A stretch of 64,000 nt of DNA, taken from assembly GCA_030681375.1 (NCBI GenBank), contig JAUXWM010000080.1, forward strand, positions 1 through 64,000. The letters are read 5' to 3'. Numbering within the stretch: the first letter of the stretch is position 1; every line of letters begins with the position of its first letter. The notes under the pieces were generated by a model. That model was not told where the DNA came from and did not search any database. It saw only the letters and a program-made list of their open reading frames with translations. A program made the translations under genes and the position numbers. Below, one piece after another: positions 35,902 through 45,238 of this stretch. This DNA comes from Gallionella sp. (GTDB taxonomy: Bacteria; Pseudomonadota; Gammaproteobacteria; Burkholderiales; Gallionellaceae).

Positions 35902-37812
35902 CTACCTTCCTAATGACAACAGCGAATCAAACATGGTATTGGCAATTTCCATCGCCTTGGCTGCCGCCTGATAAGCTTTTTGATATCGCATCAGATTTGC
36001 CGCTTCTTCATCCAGATTCACCCCCGAGACCGACTGCTGCGCGCTGATAGTCTGGTTCAGCATGGTATCCTGAGCCATGCTCGTTACCGACAATTCACTG
36101 CTCTTGGAGCCTATCTGGCCGACCAGCTGACTGTACGCGCTCTGCAGGCTGCTCGTACCGTTGATCATCAAATTCTGGTTTTGCAATGCAGCCATCAGCA
36201 AGGCATTGCGATTATCGCCCGAGGCGCCCGTATTGGGGGCGACGCTGAATGTATCGCCCGCCACCGGCGTTCCGGTTATTTGCGCCGTCCAGCCGTTATA
36301 GGTGATGTTTTGCCCCGACACATAGGCTTGGTCGCCTACTACTGCCGGGACTGCGCCGGTCACGGCATAGGTCGTCGGACTGGTAAAGGTAATGCTCAAC
36401 GGCGACTGCAAAGCCGCATCAAGCGGCGGTGCATTCACCGAACCCGCACTGATTTTCGCCGAGCCTATATTGGCCAGAGCCGCACTGGTGCGCATCGGCG
36501 CAGCCGCAGCCAGCTTGAGTGGATCTGTTGTCAACAGCGCAATATCTCTTGCCGCATTGGCTGTGGGACGTATCAGAAAACCGTCTCCTGCTGCCATCGC
36601 ACCAAACGCCAGATTAACGGTAAAACCATCCACCGTTGGCGCGGGTACCAGCGTCGCACCCAGATTGGTCACAACATTATCCGACAAACGCGTCATGGTG
36701 TAGTTTGCGCCATCAAACCTGAGCTGATAATCGCTGGTGGTCAGCGCCGATACGTTGGTAATTGCAGCCGTTACAGAAGCGGTGCCGGTATTGTTTACCC
36801 CATTATCCACGCGTGGCGCGGCAGAATTTAACAGACTAGCACCCAGCACACCATTCATATCCAGCCCTGATTGATTCTGCTGGTTAATGCTGGCGGCAAA
36901 CCCCAATGCTACACGTCCCAATGCATTACGCGCGGGCTCCAGACTCTGATCACGAAAAGTCAGATAGGCACCCAGACTACCGCCTTGCAGACTGCTTTGC
37001 TGCAGGGAAGTGGTTTTGCCATTATTCAAATAGGCAATATTGACCTTGCTCGGATCGACGGGTGATTGCACCACCTGCAAAGCCATGGCTTTCTCATCTA
37101 TCACCAAAGCCTGACCGTTGCCCACAAACACACTCATCGAGCCATCGCTCTGCTGCTGAACCGAGACCTTTATTTCCTTGTTCAACTGATTGACCAGATA
37201 GTCGCGCTGGTCCATCAAATCGTTAGGCTGCTGCCCCTGAGACATGGAGAGTGCGCTTTTAATGTTGCCGTTCAGGGCGGCAATCTGCGTCGCATAGGTA
37301 TTTACCATCTGCACGCTGCCGGCAATCTGCCCGGTCAAGCCATTTGAAATGTCGTTCAGGCGCTGGTCCATCGACTGAAAACGGTTCACGGCGGCCTGCG
37401 CCGAACTTAATACCGTCTGACGCGCAGGAATAGATTCGGGAGTATTGGCCACCCCGTTCATCGCATTGAAGAAGTCCTGCATGGCGGGCGAAACACCGGT
37501 TGCCGGATCGGCCACCAGATTATCTATCTGCTGCATGGAAGACAGATAGGTGCTCAAATAGCTGGCCTGACTCTGCTCCTGACGCACCTGGGTCGTCAAA
37601 AACTCGTCATAGATACGCACTACACTGCCGACATCAACACCCTGCCCGACAAAACCGGCCCCTGTCGCCTGCGAACTCCGTGCAGTGACCACCATTTGCT
37701 GGCGGGTATAGCCAGGCGTACTTGCGTTGGCAATATTATGCTGGGTCGTGGCCAACCCGTACTGCGCTGCATTCATGCCACTCAACGAGGCACTATATAT
37801 ATTGCTTCCCAT
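35902..37812 (-). CDS. flgK: Hook-filament junction protein FlgK
   Basis: FlgK (HAP1, 636 aa) begins SNIYSASLSGMNAAQYGLATTQHN and ends in the conserved SGVNLDEEAANLMRYQKAYQA region. It is longer than enteric FlgK (about 550) because of central beta-rich inserts (about 350-560), including VSGQNITYNGWTAQITGTPVAGDTF, shared with FlgL. A sigma-28 promoter lies 40-66 nt upstream, so flgKL can be expressed as late genes apart from the rest of the flg operon. Confidence 0.97.
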   Translation of the reverse strand: MGSNIYSASLSGMNAAQYGLATTQHNIANASTPGYTRQQMVVTARSSQATGAGFVGQGVDVGSVVRIYDEFLTTQVRQEQSQASYLSTYLSSMQQIDNLVADPATGVSPAMQDFFNAMNGVANTPESIPARQTVLSSAQAAVNRFQSMDQRLNDISNGLTGQIAGSVQMVNTYATQIAALNGNIKSALSMSQGQQPNDLMDQRDYLVNQLNKEIKVSVQQQSDGSMSVFVGNGQALVIDEKAMALQVVQSPVDPSKVNIAYLNNGKTTSLQQSSLQGGSLGAYLTFRDQSLEPARNALGRVALGFAASINQQNQSGLDMNGVLGASLLNSAAPRVDNGVNNTGTASVTAAITNVSALTTSDYQLRFDGANYTMTRLSDNVVTNLGATLVPAPTVDGFTVNLAFGAMAAGDGFLIRPTANAARDIALLTTDPLKLAAAAPMRTSAALANIGSAKISAGSVNAPPLDAALQSPLSITFTSPTTYAVTGAVPAVVGDQAYVSGQNITYNGWTAQITGTPVAGDTFSVAPNTGASGDNRNALLMAALQNQNLMINGTSSLQSAYSQLVGQIGSKSSELSVTSMAQDTMLNQTISAQQSVSGVNLDEEAANLMRYQKAYQAAAKAMEIANTMFDSLLSLGR

Positions 37813-37851
37813 GATCTTTCCTTTGTCAGCCCACCGACCCTCTTGTGCAGT

Positions 37852-37878
37852 TTATCGGCACACCTCTGAAATTCTTTA
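37852..37878 (-). promoter_or_regulatory. Sigma-28 (FliA) promoter of flgKL
   Basis: On the minus strand TAAAGAAT, an 11-nt spacer and a perfect GCCGATAA match the sigma-28 consensus. It is 40 nt upstream of the flgK start. Confidence 0.9.
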
Positions 37879-37995
37879 GGGGATATTAACGGGCATGGCG
37901 AAAAAACTGATATGAACCAGTCATACCCGTTCCCTGATGGTACTACTAACCATTCGACCAGACAGCCAAAACCCGCAAAATAAAGAGTGAATCAA

Positions 37996-38910
37996 CTAAC
38001 CGGCAATATTCATCTGCCTCATCACGCTCACCAATTTTTCTGCGTATTTCGGATCAGTTGCATAGCCTGATTTCTGCAATGCCTGCGCCATTCCGGACGA
38101 ACTGCCTACCTGCTGCATCACATTCGCGTAACGCGGATTGCTGCTCATCATACCCGCATAATCCTTGAACGCTTCCGCATAGGAGGAATATGCGCGAAAT
38201 TTTTCGACCTGTTTGTGGGCCACGCCATTGCTATATTCAGTGGTCATCACCTCGGCCACCTTACCACGCCAGCCGGCATTGGCCTTGATGCCGAACAGAT
38301 TGAAGCTGTTGCTGCCATCCGCCATATGAATTTCGCGCTTTCCCCAGCCGCTTTCCAGTGCAGCCTGCCCCAACATCAACTGCGGCGGAACACCGCTCAC
38401 CTGACTCGCCTGCATGGCATGCGGCAACATCTTGTTCACAAAGTCCTGCTGCGTCGTTGCATTAAAGGCAGAAGGTACAACTGAGGGCTGAGGACTGAGG
38501 ACGGAAGCCACAGTGGCATTCCCACGAAGCAACGGAGCTGAATCTCCTGTTTCTGAATGAAGGACTGAGGTGAGCGGATTGAGGGCTGCGGCGGGCATTC
38601 CGGCCTGACCGCTGTTGCCCAATTGCCTGACCATCATGTCGGCCAGACCGATGCCACGGGTGGACATGCTCTGCGCCAGTTGCTGATCCAGCATTCCGGT
38701 AAACATCCGAGTTTGATCGCTGTCCATCATGCTGTCCTGCGGCGTGGCTTCACGCATGCTTTTGAGCATCATGTTCATAAAAACAGCCTCGAATTGCTGC
38801 GCCGCCGCCTTGAGCGCCTGATCGGGCGATTGCTTGGCTTGCGCACGCAGCTGTCCGAGCGATTGGGTATCAATGGCCAAACTTGCTGTTGTCTTCAGTG
38901 AGTCTATCAT
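37996..38910 (-). CDS. flgJ: Flagellar muramidase/rod-cap protein FlgJ
   Basis: FlgJ (304 aa) has an N-terminal rod-binding domain (about 35-95: AAQQFEAVFMNMMLKSMREATP) and a C-terminal glucosaminidase domain (about 155-300: LMLGQAALESGWGKRE) that opens the peptidoglycan for the rod. The linker at about residues 114-143 (HSETGDSAPLLRG and following) is encoded by a copy of the family-2 repeat module, see 38482-38571. It starts directly after the flgI stop codon. Confidence 0.95.
   Translation of the reverse strand: MIDSLKTTASLAIDTQSLGQLRAQAKQSPDQALKAAAQQFEAVFMNMMLKSMREATPQDSMMDSDQTRMFTGMLDQQLAQSMSTRGIGLADMMVRQLGNSGQAGMPAAALNPLTSVLHSETGDSAPLLRGNATVASVLSPQPSVVPSAFNATTQQDFVNKMLPHAMQASQVSGVPPQLMLGQAALESGWGKREIHMADGSNSFNLFGIKANAGWRGKVAEVMTTEYSNGVAHKQVEKFRAYSSYAEAFKDYAGMMSSNPRYANVMQQVGSSSGMAQALQKSGYATDPKYAEKLVSVMRQMNIAG
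38482..38571. repeat. Family-2 repeat module inside flgJ
   Basis: On the plus strand, heptads GGGCTGA, GGACTGA and GGACGGA (38485-38505) lead into GCATTCCCACGAAGCAACGG and CTCCTGTTTCTGAATGA, then GGACTGA. This matches the intergenic modules at 16406 and 40136. It reads through in the flgJ frame on the minus strand, in the linker between the two domains. Confidence 0.8.
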
Positions 38911-40005
38911 TTAGATGATCTCCAACTCCGCATGCAGCGCCCCGGACGACTTCATCGCCTGCAAGATCGCCAGCAAATCCTGCGGCGTCGCGCCTATCGC
39001 GTTCAACGCCTTAACCACATCACTCAAGGACACGCCTTTGGGCAATTGCACCAGACCGCCCTTGTCGCTTTGTACATCTATCGTGGTCTTGTCGGTTACC
39101 ACCGTCTGCCCTTCGGAGCGTGCATTAGGCTGGCTCACCGCACTGTCGGTATTGATAACCACGGTCAGATTACCGTGCGCCACCGCGCACGCATCCAGCG
39201 TAACCGCCTGATTCATCACGATCGAACCGGTACGCGCATTGATAATTACTTTAGCCACCCCTTGCGCCGGATTGATCTCCAGATTCTCGACTCTGGAAAT
39301 AAAGGCGACCAGCCCGTTCCCCTGCGGCACGCGAACCTGTATCGCGCGTCCATCCAGTGCCACGGCTATATCGGGAAGTATTTGTCCGTTAATCGCATCG
39401 ACCACGCGTGAAGCCGTGGTGAAATCATTGCTATTCAGTTCCAGATGGATATATTCCCCCTGCCCCAGCACCGTCGGCACGGCACGCTCCACGGTGGCTC
39501 CTGCCGGCACACGCCCGACGCTCAAATGATTGACCTGTACCGAAGCACCGCCCGAAGCCGCACCCACGCCGCCGACCAGCACATTACCCTGCGCCATCGC
39601 GTACACCTTGCCATCCGCGCCCTTCAACGGCGTCATCAGCAAAGTTCCGCCGCGCAGACTCTTGGCATTGCCTATCGAGGAAGCCGTAACATCTATCGTT
39701 TGACCGGGTTTGGAAAAGGGCGGCAGCGTGGCCGTCACCATCACTGCCGCAACATTTTTGAGTTGCAAACTGGTGCCCTGCGGCAGGTTGACGCCCATTT
39801 GCGACAGCATGCTGATGATGCTCTGCACGGTAAACGGAGTCTGCGTCGTCTGATCACCGCTGCCGTCCAGTCCGACCACCAGTCCGTAACCAAGCAACTG
39901 GTTATCGCGCACACCCTGTATGCTCGCCATGTCCTTGATGCGATCAGCAGAGGCCGATAACGGCAACAGCACCAGCAACAACACCGAAAAAAATTGTTTC
40001 ATCAC
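38911..40005 (-). CDS. flgI: Flagellar P-ring protein FlgI
   Basis: FlgI (364 aa) forms the periplasmic P ring. It has a signal peptide (MMKQFFSVLLLVLLPLSASA) and the invariant DRIKDMASIQGVRDNQLLGYG after it. Further motifs: NVAAVMVTATLPPFSKPGQ and NARTGSIVMNQAV. It abuts flgJ with no spacer. Confidence 0.98.
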   Translation of the reverse strand: MMKQFFSVLLLVLLPLSASADRIKDMASIQGVRDNQLLGYGLVVGLDGSGDQTTQTPFTVQSIISMLSQMGVNLPQGTSLQLKNVAAVMVTATLPPFSKPGQTIDVTASSIGNAKSLRGGTLLMTPLKGADGKVYAMAQGNVLVGGVGAASGGASVQVNHLSVGRVPAGATVERAVPTVLGQGEYIHLELNSNDFTTASRVVDAINGQILPDIAVALDGRAIQVRVPQGNGLVAFISRVENLEINPAQGVAKVIINARTGSIVMNQAVTLDACAVAHGNLTVVINTDSAVSQPNARSEGQTVVTDKTTIDVQSDKGGLVQLPKGVSLSDVVKALNAIGATPQDLLAILQAMKSSGALHAELEII

Positions 40006-40022
40006 TTAACCCTCTTTAAACA

Positions 40023-40207
40023 GGACTGAGACCGCAAGGGCCTTCGCCTAAAAATATAGTCGCGCTTTGCGCTCGTTGTTTTGAGCGAAGGAACGAGGAC
40101 TGAGGATTAAAAAAACCCCACCGCCCCGTCTTTCCCTCAGTCCTTCACTCAGAAACAGGAGCTTCAGCTCCGTTGTTTCGTGGGAATGCCCCTGCGGCAT
40201 CAGTCCT
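40023..40207. repeat. Family-2 repeats between flgI and flgH
   Basis: GGACTGA occurs at 40023-40029 and 40098-40104. The full family-2 module, here in reverse orientation (TTTCGTGGGAATGCCCCTGC near 40176-40195), fills 40136-40207. The 207-bp gap has no gene; it is longer than any other spacing in the flgB-flgJ run. Confidence 0.8.
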
Positions 40208-40212
40208 GCTTC

Positions 40213-40947
40213 CTAAAACGGCAATACCGACAGGAAGAACCTGCCCAGAAATCCCAGCGTCCTGGCGTCATTCGCCATCTCATTCATCGCACCGGCATTC
40301 TTGTATTCGATATGCGCGTCAGCCACCTGAGGAGACTGCACGGTATTCAGATTGGATATATTGATGGGATTGACTACGCCGGAAAAACGTATAAATTCAT
40401 CGCTCTGATTCAAAGCCACCTGTTTTTCACCGCTCACCAGCAAATTACCGTTATCCAGCACCTCGATCACGGTTACCGCTATCGTACCCGTCATATCCTC
40501 ACTCGCTGCTCCCGATCCGGTGTTCGATGCCTTATTGCTGCTGCTGCTATCCATGGAGAAGGCTTTCAACAGCAGCTTGGACAGCGGGCCGACGGTCACG
40601 TTCGGCGTGGTCGCGGCTATACTGTTCGCGCTGGTGGAACCGCTGCTGCTCTTACGGTTACCGGTGGTTTTTTCCACGATATTGATCGTCAGAATATCAC
40701 CCACGTTGCGCGCACGTCTGTCCTCGAACAGCGGACGCTCGTTGATCCCCGCATGGTAAATAGCCCCGTCTGCCGGCACAACCACAGCCCGGTTTACTAC
40801 GGGTTTTGCCGTCATCGGCTGGTGTATGCTGGTCGGCGGCGTGCTGGCGCAGCCTGCCAGCAAAAGAAAAAAGGTCGCAGACACAGCGTGCCAGCTTATT
40901 GCCAATTTTCTCTCGTTCTTCACTTTATTACCCCTTAAACTGAACAT
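40213..40947 (-). CDS. flgH: Flagellar L-ring lipoprotein FlgH
   Basis: FlgH (244 aa) is the outer-membrane L ring. A lipobox LLLAGC is at about residues 28-33 after a hydrophobic stretch, so Cys33 should be lipidated. Family motifs GAIYHAGINERPLFEDRRARNVGDILTI and the C-terminal SGVVNPINISNLNTVQSPQVADAHIEY segment are present. It overlaps flgG by 1 nt (TAATG). Confidence 0.96.
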   Translation of the reverse strand: MFSLRGNKVKNERKLAISWHAVSATFFLLLAGCASTPPTSIHQPMTAKPVVNRAVVVPADGAIYHAGINERPLFEDRRARNVGDILTINIVEKTTGNRKSSSGSTSANSIAATTPNVTVGPLSKLLLKAFSMDSSSSNKASNTGSGAASEDMTGTIAVTVIEVLDNGNLLVSGEKQVALNQSDEFIRFSGVVNPINISNLNTVQSPQVADAHIEYKNAGAMNEMANDARTLGFLGRFFLSVLPF

Positions 40948-41729
40948 TACATCTGCGATAATTTTTGCAACATCTGATCCGAGGTCGTGATTGCCTTGGA
41001 ATTAATCTCGTAGGCGCGTTGCGTCTGTATCATATTCACCATCTCTTCAACCACATTGACATTGGAGGTTTCCACATAATTCTGACTCAACAAACCGCTG
41101 CCGTTAGTTCCCGGCACATTGGTACTGGGCGTACCCGAAGAGGCGGTTTCCTGATACAGATTCTCACCCATGCTTTGCAAACCAGACGGATTGATGAAAC
41201 TCGCCACCTGCATGCTGCCGACCTGAACGGGAGCGACCACGCCAGGCTGAGTCACCGAAACCACCCCGTCACGCGCGATAGTCACCGAGATGGCATTAGC
41301 AGGCAGCGTAATGGCAGGCTGAATGGGAAAACCGCTCGCCGTCACCATCTGTCCCTGACTATCGCGCTGAAACGAGCCATCGCGCGTGTACCCGGTCGAG
41401 CCATCCGGCATCAGCACCTGAAAGAATCCGCTTCCCTGTATCGCCACATCCAGCTGGTTGCCGGTTTGTTGCAAATTACCCTGAGTGTGTATCCGTTCAG
41501 CGGCTACCGGACGCACCCCGGTGCCGATCTGCAAACCTGACGGAATCTGAGTCTGCTGAGATGACTGCGCACCGGGCTGACGTATAGTCTGATACAGCAA
41601 ATCCTCGAATACCGCGCGTGAACGCTTGAAACCATTAGTGCTGACGTTGGCCAGATTATTGGTCACCACATCCATCTGGGTTTGCTGCGCATCCAGACCT
41701 GTTTTGGAAATCCATAGAGAACGTATCAT
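40947..41729 (-). CDS. flgG: Flagellar distal rod protein FlgG
   Basis: FlgG (260 aa) begins [41 protein letters not shown], the family start, and ends [21 protein letters not shown]. It makes the distal rod. It is 93 nt after flgF, with a heptad element filling the gap. Confidence 0.98.
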   Translation of the reverse strand: MIRSLWISKTGLDAQQTQMDVVTNNLANVSTNGFKRSRAVFEDLLYQTIRQPGAQSSQQTQIPSGLQIGTGVRPVAAERIHTQGNLQQTGNQLDVAIQGSGFFQVLMPDGSTGYTRDGSFQRDSQGQMVTASGFPIQPAITLPANAISVTIARDGVVSVTQPGVVAPVQVGSMQVASFINPSGLQSMGENLYQETASSGTPSTNVPGTNGSGLLSQNYVETSNVNVVEEMVNMIQTQRAYEINSKAITTSDQMLQKLSQM

Positions 41730-41738
41730 TATTAACCT

Positions 41739-41825
41739 CAGTCGTTAGTCGTTAGTTGTTAGTCGAATTGTCAGCTACGCTGGTTTTGCCTTAACTAAAA
41801 ACCAGCGACTAGCGACTAACGACTA
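41739..41825. repeat. Inverted heptad element, family 1, copy 2
   Basis: Four TAGTCGT-like heptads (41739-41766) and three inverted GACTA-centred heptads (41807-41825) are in 7-bp phase on each side of a core with AGCTACGCTGGTTTTG. The element fills the flgF/flgG spacer inside the operon. Confidence 0.85.
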
Positions 41826-42566
41826 TCCAGCAATGCTCATTATCGAACTAGCCTGCTTTGCGTTGTTATCTGCACTTTGCAGCATTTTCATCTGCATATC
41901 GAATTTGCGTGCCAGTGAAATCATGTCCACCAGCATTTCCACCGTACTCACGTTGCTGCCTTCCAGATTGCCAGGAACAACTTCTATTTTTGCGTCCACT
42001 GCCGCCGCAGAACCGTCCTTTAAACGAAACAGGCCATCACCGCCCCTATCCAGCTGCTCTGCAGGCGGGTTAACCAGTTTCAGGCGCCCCACGGCTGATA
42101 CCGAGGCCGCCTGCGGTCCTTCAGGAACAGCCGAAATCGTACCGTCCTTGGCAAAGGTGACCTGCACTCCCTGAGGGATGGTGATCGGCCCCGAGTCACC
42201 CAGCACATTCAGCCCGGTGCGTGTCTGCAACACTCCGTTCGAACTGATTTGCAGACTGCCATTACGGGTGTATGCCTCCTTACCGTCCGCATCCTGCACC
42301 ACGATCCAGCCGGCACCATTTACCGCCACATCCAGCTCGCGTCCGGTGGGCTGAAAAGCAGCCGGCGTGAAATCCGAACCTGAAGTTGAATCCACCACGA
42401 AAGTACGCGTAGGCAAGCCCTCACCGACCAGCGGCACGGCACGGAAGGTATTCAACGTCGCACGAAACCCTGGTGTGTTGGTGTTCGCCAAATTTTCCGA
42501 CACCGCCGCCTGCTGCTGCAGCACATGAGAAGCACCGGTCATCGCGGTATAAATCAACTTGTCCAT
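41823..42566 (-). CDS. flgF: Flagellar proximal rod protein FlgF
   Basis: FlgF (247 aa) starts MDKLIYTAMTGASHVLQQQAAVSENLANTNTPGF-like and ends VEMLVDMISLARKFDMQMKML. The rod-protein ND0 and CD0 helices are clear. The stop codon lies within the last heptads of the repeat at 41739-41825. Confidence 0.97.
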   Translation of the reverse strand: MDKLIYTAMTGASHVLQQQAAVSENLANTNTPGFRATLNTFRAVPLVGEGLPTRTFVVDSTSGSDFTPAAFQPTGRELDVAVNGAGWIVVQDADGKEAYTRNGSLQISSNGVLQTRTGLNVLGDSGPITIPQGVQVTFAKDGTISAVPEGPQAASVSAVGRLKLVNPPAEQLDRGGDGLFRLKDGSAAAVDAKIEVVPGNLEGSNVSTVEMLVDMISLARKFDMQMKMLQSADNNAKQASSIMSIAG

Positions 42567-42579
42567 TGCATACTCCTGA

Positions 42580-42600
42580 CTACTAGCTACTAGCTACTAG
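42580..42600. repeat. Three tandem CTACTAG heptads between flgE and flgF
   Basis: CTACTAG is repeated three times without change. It is a short relative of the family-1 heptads and occupies half of the 43-nt spacer. Confidence 0.75.
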
Positions 42601-42609
42601 CAATTGGTT

Positions 42610-44103
42610 TTATCTCAGACTTACGATGGTTTGCAGCAACTGATCCTGCGTCTTGATGGTTTGTGAATTGGCCTGATAAACGCGCTGCGCGGTAATCATA
42701 TTCACCAGTTCAGCGGTTAAATCCACATTGGAATCTTCGGTCGCTGAGGCCTGCAGCAACCCCAGACTGCTTGATCCCGGCACACCTGACAGCGGCCCGC
42801 CTGAAGCGGCAGTTTCCACCCATTCGTTATTGCCCACCGGCTGCAAGCCTTGCGGACTGGTAAAGTTGGTCAACAGTATTTGCCCCAGCGGACGCGATTG
42901 CCCGTTGGAGTAAAGCCCTAAAATCGTGCCATCCGGACTGGTACTGGTCGAGTTTAGACGCCCCGATGTATAACCGTTCTGCGTCAAGGTATTGACCCCG
43001 AAATTGCCGCCATATTGCGTCGTGCCTGCCGTTGGCGAACCAAAATCAAAGGTAAGCGCCTGGGTCGGCGATACCGTAGTGGACAGAGGAAACAATGCCG
43101 CAGAAGACACCGTCCCAACCGGCACGGAAGCCGGCGTGGTCGAAACCAGCTTTCCCAGCGCATCAAATGTCAGTGTTGCCAGTTCGGGGGTGGCCACGCC
43201 TGCCACATTCACCCCGTCCACAGTCATAAACGTCTTCCAGTTGACCGATGGCGCGTCAGAAGTTATCGCCGCGCCAGCCAATGTAGCCGTAGTCGTGGCC
43301 GGCGTAAAAGTCAGCACATTGCCGGCGATGCCGCTAAGCACAACCGGCAATGCGGCGCCTGCCGGGCCGGCACCCGGAATAGTGATAGTCGTACCCACTG
43401 CCATGCCTGCGCTGGAGGCGACGGTCGCCGTAGTCGCGCCGACCGGAATAATGGCTGGCGCTGTCGTAGGTGCAATCGGCTGCCGCTGAAAATACATCGT
43501 ACCCACATGGCTGGCGCCCAGACTGTCGTAGACCGAGAGTGACGTTGAGCTATTGTACGAAGTCGGATCGGCGGCATCAAAAACAGCGGTAAACGGCACG
43601 GTGGCGCGAGAATCCAGATTTGCGCCCATCACTGCAGTGGTGGTCGCATTCGGCTTCAAATCCGCCGAGTTGACTTGCAGCGGCAAAGGCTGTGCGGCGA
43701 TAATCACGCCATTGACATCCGGCAGATAACCGGACACTTTGTGCCCCTGATTATTGACTAGAAATCCATTCTTATCCATCTGGAACTGGCCGTTGCGGCT
43801 GTATAAAACGGCACCGTCCGCATCGACCATACGAAAGAAACCCTGACCGCTGATAGCCGTATCCAGAGGATTATTGGTATTGGTAATATTTCCCTGGGTA
43901 AACTGCTGCGCGATGCCGGAAATTTTAGTCCCGGCGCCGACTTGTGAGGCAGCCGAACCATTCAGGGACGCTGAAAACAAATCGGCGAATTGTGCCTGTG
44001 ATTGTTTGAAACCCACGGTACTGGAATTCGCTACGTTATTGCCTATGGTATCCAGATGCTTGGATGACGCATTCAAACCGCTCAAACCTACTTGAAAGCC
44101 CAT
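42610..44103 (-). CDS. flgE: Flagellar hook protein FlgE
   Basis: FlgE (497 aa) builds the hook. It begins MGFQVGLSGLNASSKHLDTIGNN and ends VDLTAELVNMITAQRVYQANSQ. It is about 90 residues longer than enteric FlgE, owing to a Pro/Ala/Thr/Gly-rich insert in the outer domain (about 205-300) that includes AAVVLSGIAGNVLTF-like repeats. The insert should face outward on the hook. Confidence 0.96.
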   Translation of the reverse strand: MGFQVGLSGLNASSKHLDTIGNNVANSSTVGFKQSQAQFADLFSASLNGSAASQVGAGTKISGIAQQFTQGNITNTNNPLDTAISGQGFFRMVDADGAVLYSRNGQFQMDKNGFLVNNQGHKVSGYLPDVNGVIIAAQPLPLQVNSADLKPNATTTAVMGANLDSRATVPFTAVFDAADPTSYNSSTSLSVYDSLGASHVGTMYFQRQPIAPTTAPAIIPVGATTATVASSAGMAVGTTITIPGAGPAGAALPVVLSGIAGNVLTFTPATTTATLAGAAITSDAPSVNWKTFMTVDGVNVAGVATPELATLTFDALGKLVSTTPASVPVGTVSSAALFPLSTTVSPTQALTFDFGSPTAGTTQYGGNFGVNTLTQNGYTSGRLNSTSTSPDGTILGLYSNGQSRPLGQILLTNFTSPQGLQPVGNNEWVETAASGGPLSGVPGSSSLGLLQASATEDSNVDLTAELVNMITAQRVYQANSQTIKTQDQLLQTIVSLR

Positions 44104-44113
44104 GACTTACTCC

Positions 44114-44773
44114 TTAAAGAATTTGTTTAACTTGCGAAAGCGCCACACCTGCCGACCGCCCGACATCTAAAGTCACCCCCTGCGCGCTTTGAGTGACGCT
44201 ACTCACCACGCCAAACTGCAATCCCGTCGCAGCCACGCTCGTCCCGCCCTGCGCCCCGTTGACCTCAAAACTATAGCTACCATCCGGCATGACTGTTCCC
44301 GCGCCATCCTTGCCATCCCATTGCCACTTGCCCAAACCCGCCGGCTGCGGGCCGATATCGATACTGCGCACCAGCTCTCCCGCCTGGTTGTATATCGATA
44401 CGGCTGCACCATCCACAGGCTGCGTCAATTCAAAACCGCCAAGAGCCAGACCATTGGCCAGATCAACACCATTGCCCGGAACCATCACCCCGTGCCCTAT
44501 CATGCTGGCGGCCTGCAGCGTCTGATTCGGCGCCATGCTGTCGCTCAATGCCTGCAAGGTGGTGTTTAATTTATCAATGCCGCTCACCGTGCTGATTTGT
44601 GCCAGTTGCGATGTCATCTGCGCGTTATCCATAGGATTGAGCGGATCCTGATTTTTCATCTGCGCAACCAGCAAGGTCATGAAACGATCCTGCTCATTGA
44701 CCGTCTTTGCTGCAGTCGTGCTCGCCTTTGCAGGTGCAAACAAGTTACTGGTGTCCGTTGTGGCATTAATCAT
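44114..44773 (-). CDS. flgD: Flagellar hook cap protein FlgD
   Basis: FlgD (219 aa) caps the growing hook. The conserved N terminus KTVNEQDRFMTLLVAQMKNQDPLNPMD-like and the C-terminal FlgD Ig/tudor region (GLGKWQWDGKDGAGTVMPDGSYSFEV) are both present. It is between flgC and flgE as usual. Confidence 0.97.
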   Translation of the reverse strand: MINATTDTSNLFAPAKASTTAAKTVNEQDRFMTLLVAQMKNQDPLNPMDNAQMTSQLAQISTVSGIDKLNTTLQALSDSMAPNQTLQAASMIGHGVMVPGNGVDLANGLALGGFELTQPVDGAAVSIYNQAGELVRSIDIGPQPAGLGKWQWDGKDGAGTVMPDGSYSFEVNGAQGGTSVAATGLQFGVVSSVTQSAQGVTLDVGRSAGVALSQVKQIL

Positions 44774-44820
44774 GATGGTTTCCTGTCAGTTGTTAATCAC
44801 GGCGCGGTTGCAGCACGCCC

Positions 44821-45219
44821 TTATTGCCCGATAGCCAGCGTCTTTAACAACAAGGTTTTCGATGTGTTCAACACATCCACGTTATTCTGGTAGGCGCGCG
44901 AAGCCGAGATCATGTTCACCATCTCGTCCACCACGTTTACATTGGGCATCTCCACGTAGCCTTTCTCATCGGCCATCGGATGCTTGGGGTCGTATATCAT
45001 TTTGCCCGGCGACTTGTCTTCGGCTACGGCCACGACCTTCACGCCTTGCGCGCTGCCCATGGGAGTGGCAGAAAAGACCACCTGCTTGGCGCGATAGGGC
45101 TGACCATCGGCACTGGTGGTGCTATCCGCATTCGCCAGATTACTGGCAACCGCATTCAACCGCTGCGACTGGGCAGCCATGCCCGAACCGGACACATTAA
45201 AGATATTGAATAGAGACAT
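44821..45219 (-). CDS. flgC: Flagellar proximal rod protein FlgC
   Basis: FlgC (132 aa) starts [38 protein letters not shown] and ends [26 protein letters not shown]. Length and both terminal helices match the family. Confidence 0.98.
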   Translation of the reverse strand: MSLFNIFNVSGSGMAAQSQRLNAVASNLANADSTTSADGQPYRAKQVVFSATPMGSAQGVKVVAVAEDKSPGKMIYDPKHPMADEKGYVEMPNVNVVDEMVNMISASRAYQNNVDVLNTSKTLLLKTLAIGQ

Positions 45220-45238
45220 TGCTCAACCTCCTTTACAT

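Noticed and set aside
35980..36831. 283-aa frame antisense to flgK
   Set aside because: Long open frames opposite GC-rich genes are common; composition is Arg/His/Gln-rich with no recognisable domain.
40180..40938. 252-aa plus-strand frame opposite flgH
   Set aside because: Antisense to a well-supported flgH; its first residues come from the repeat module.
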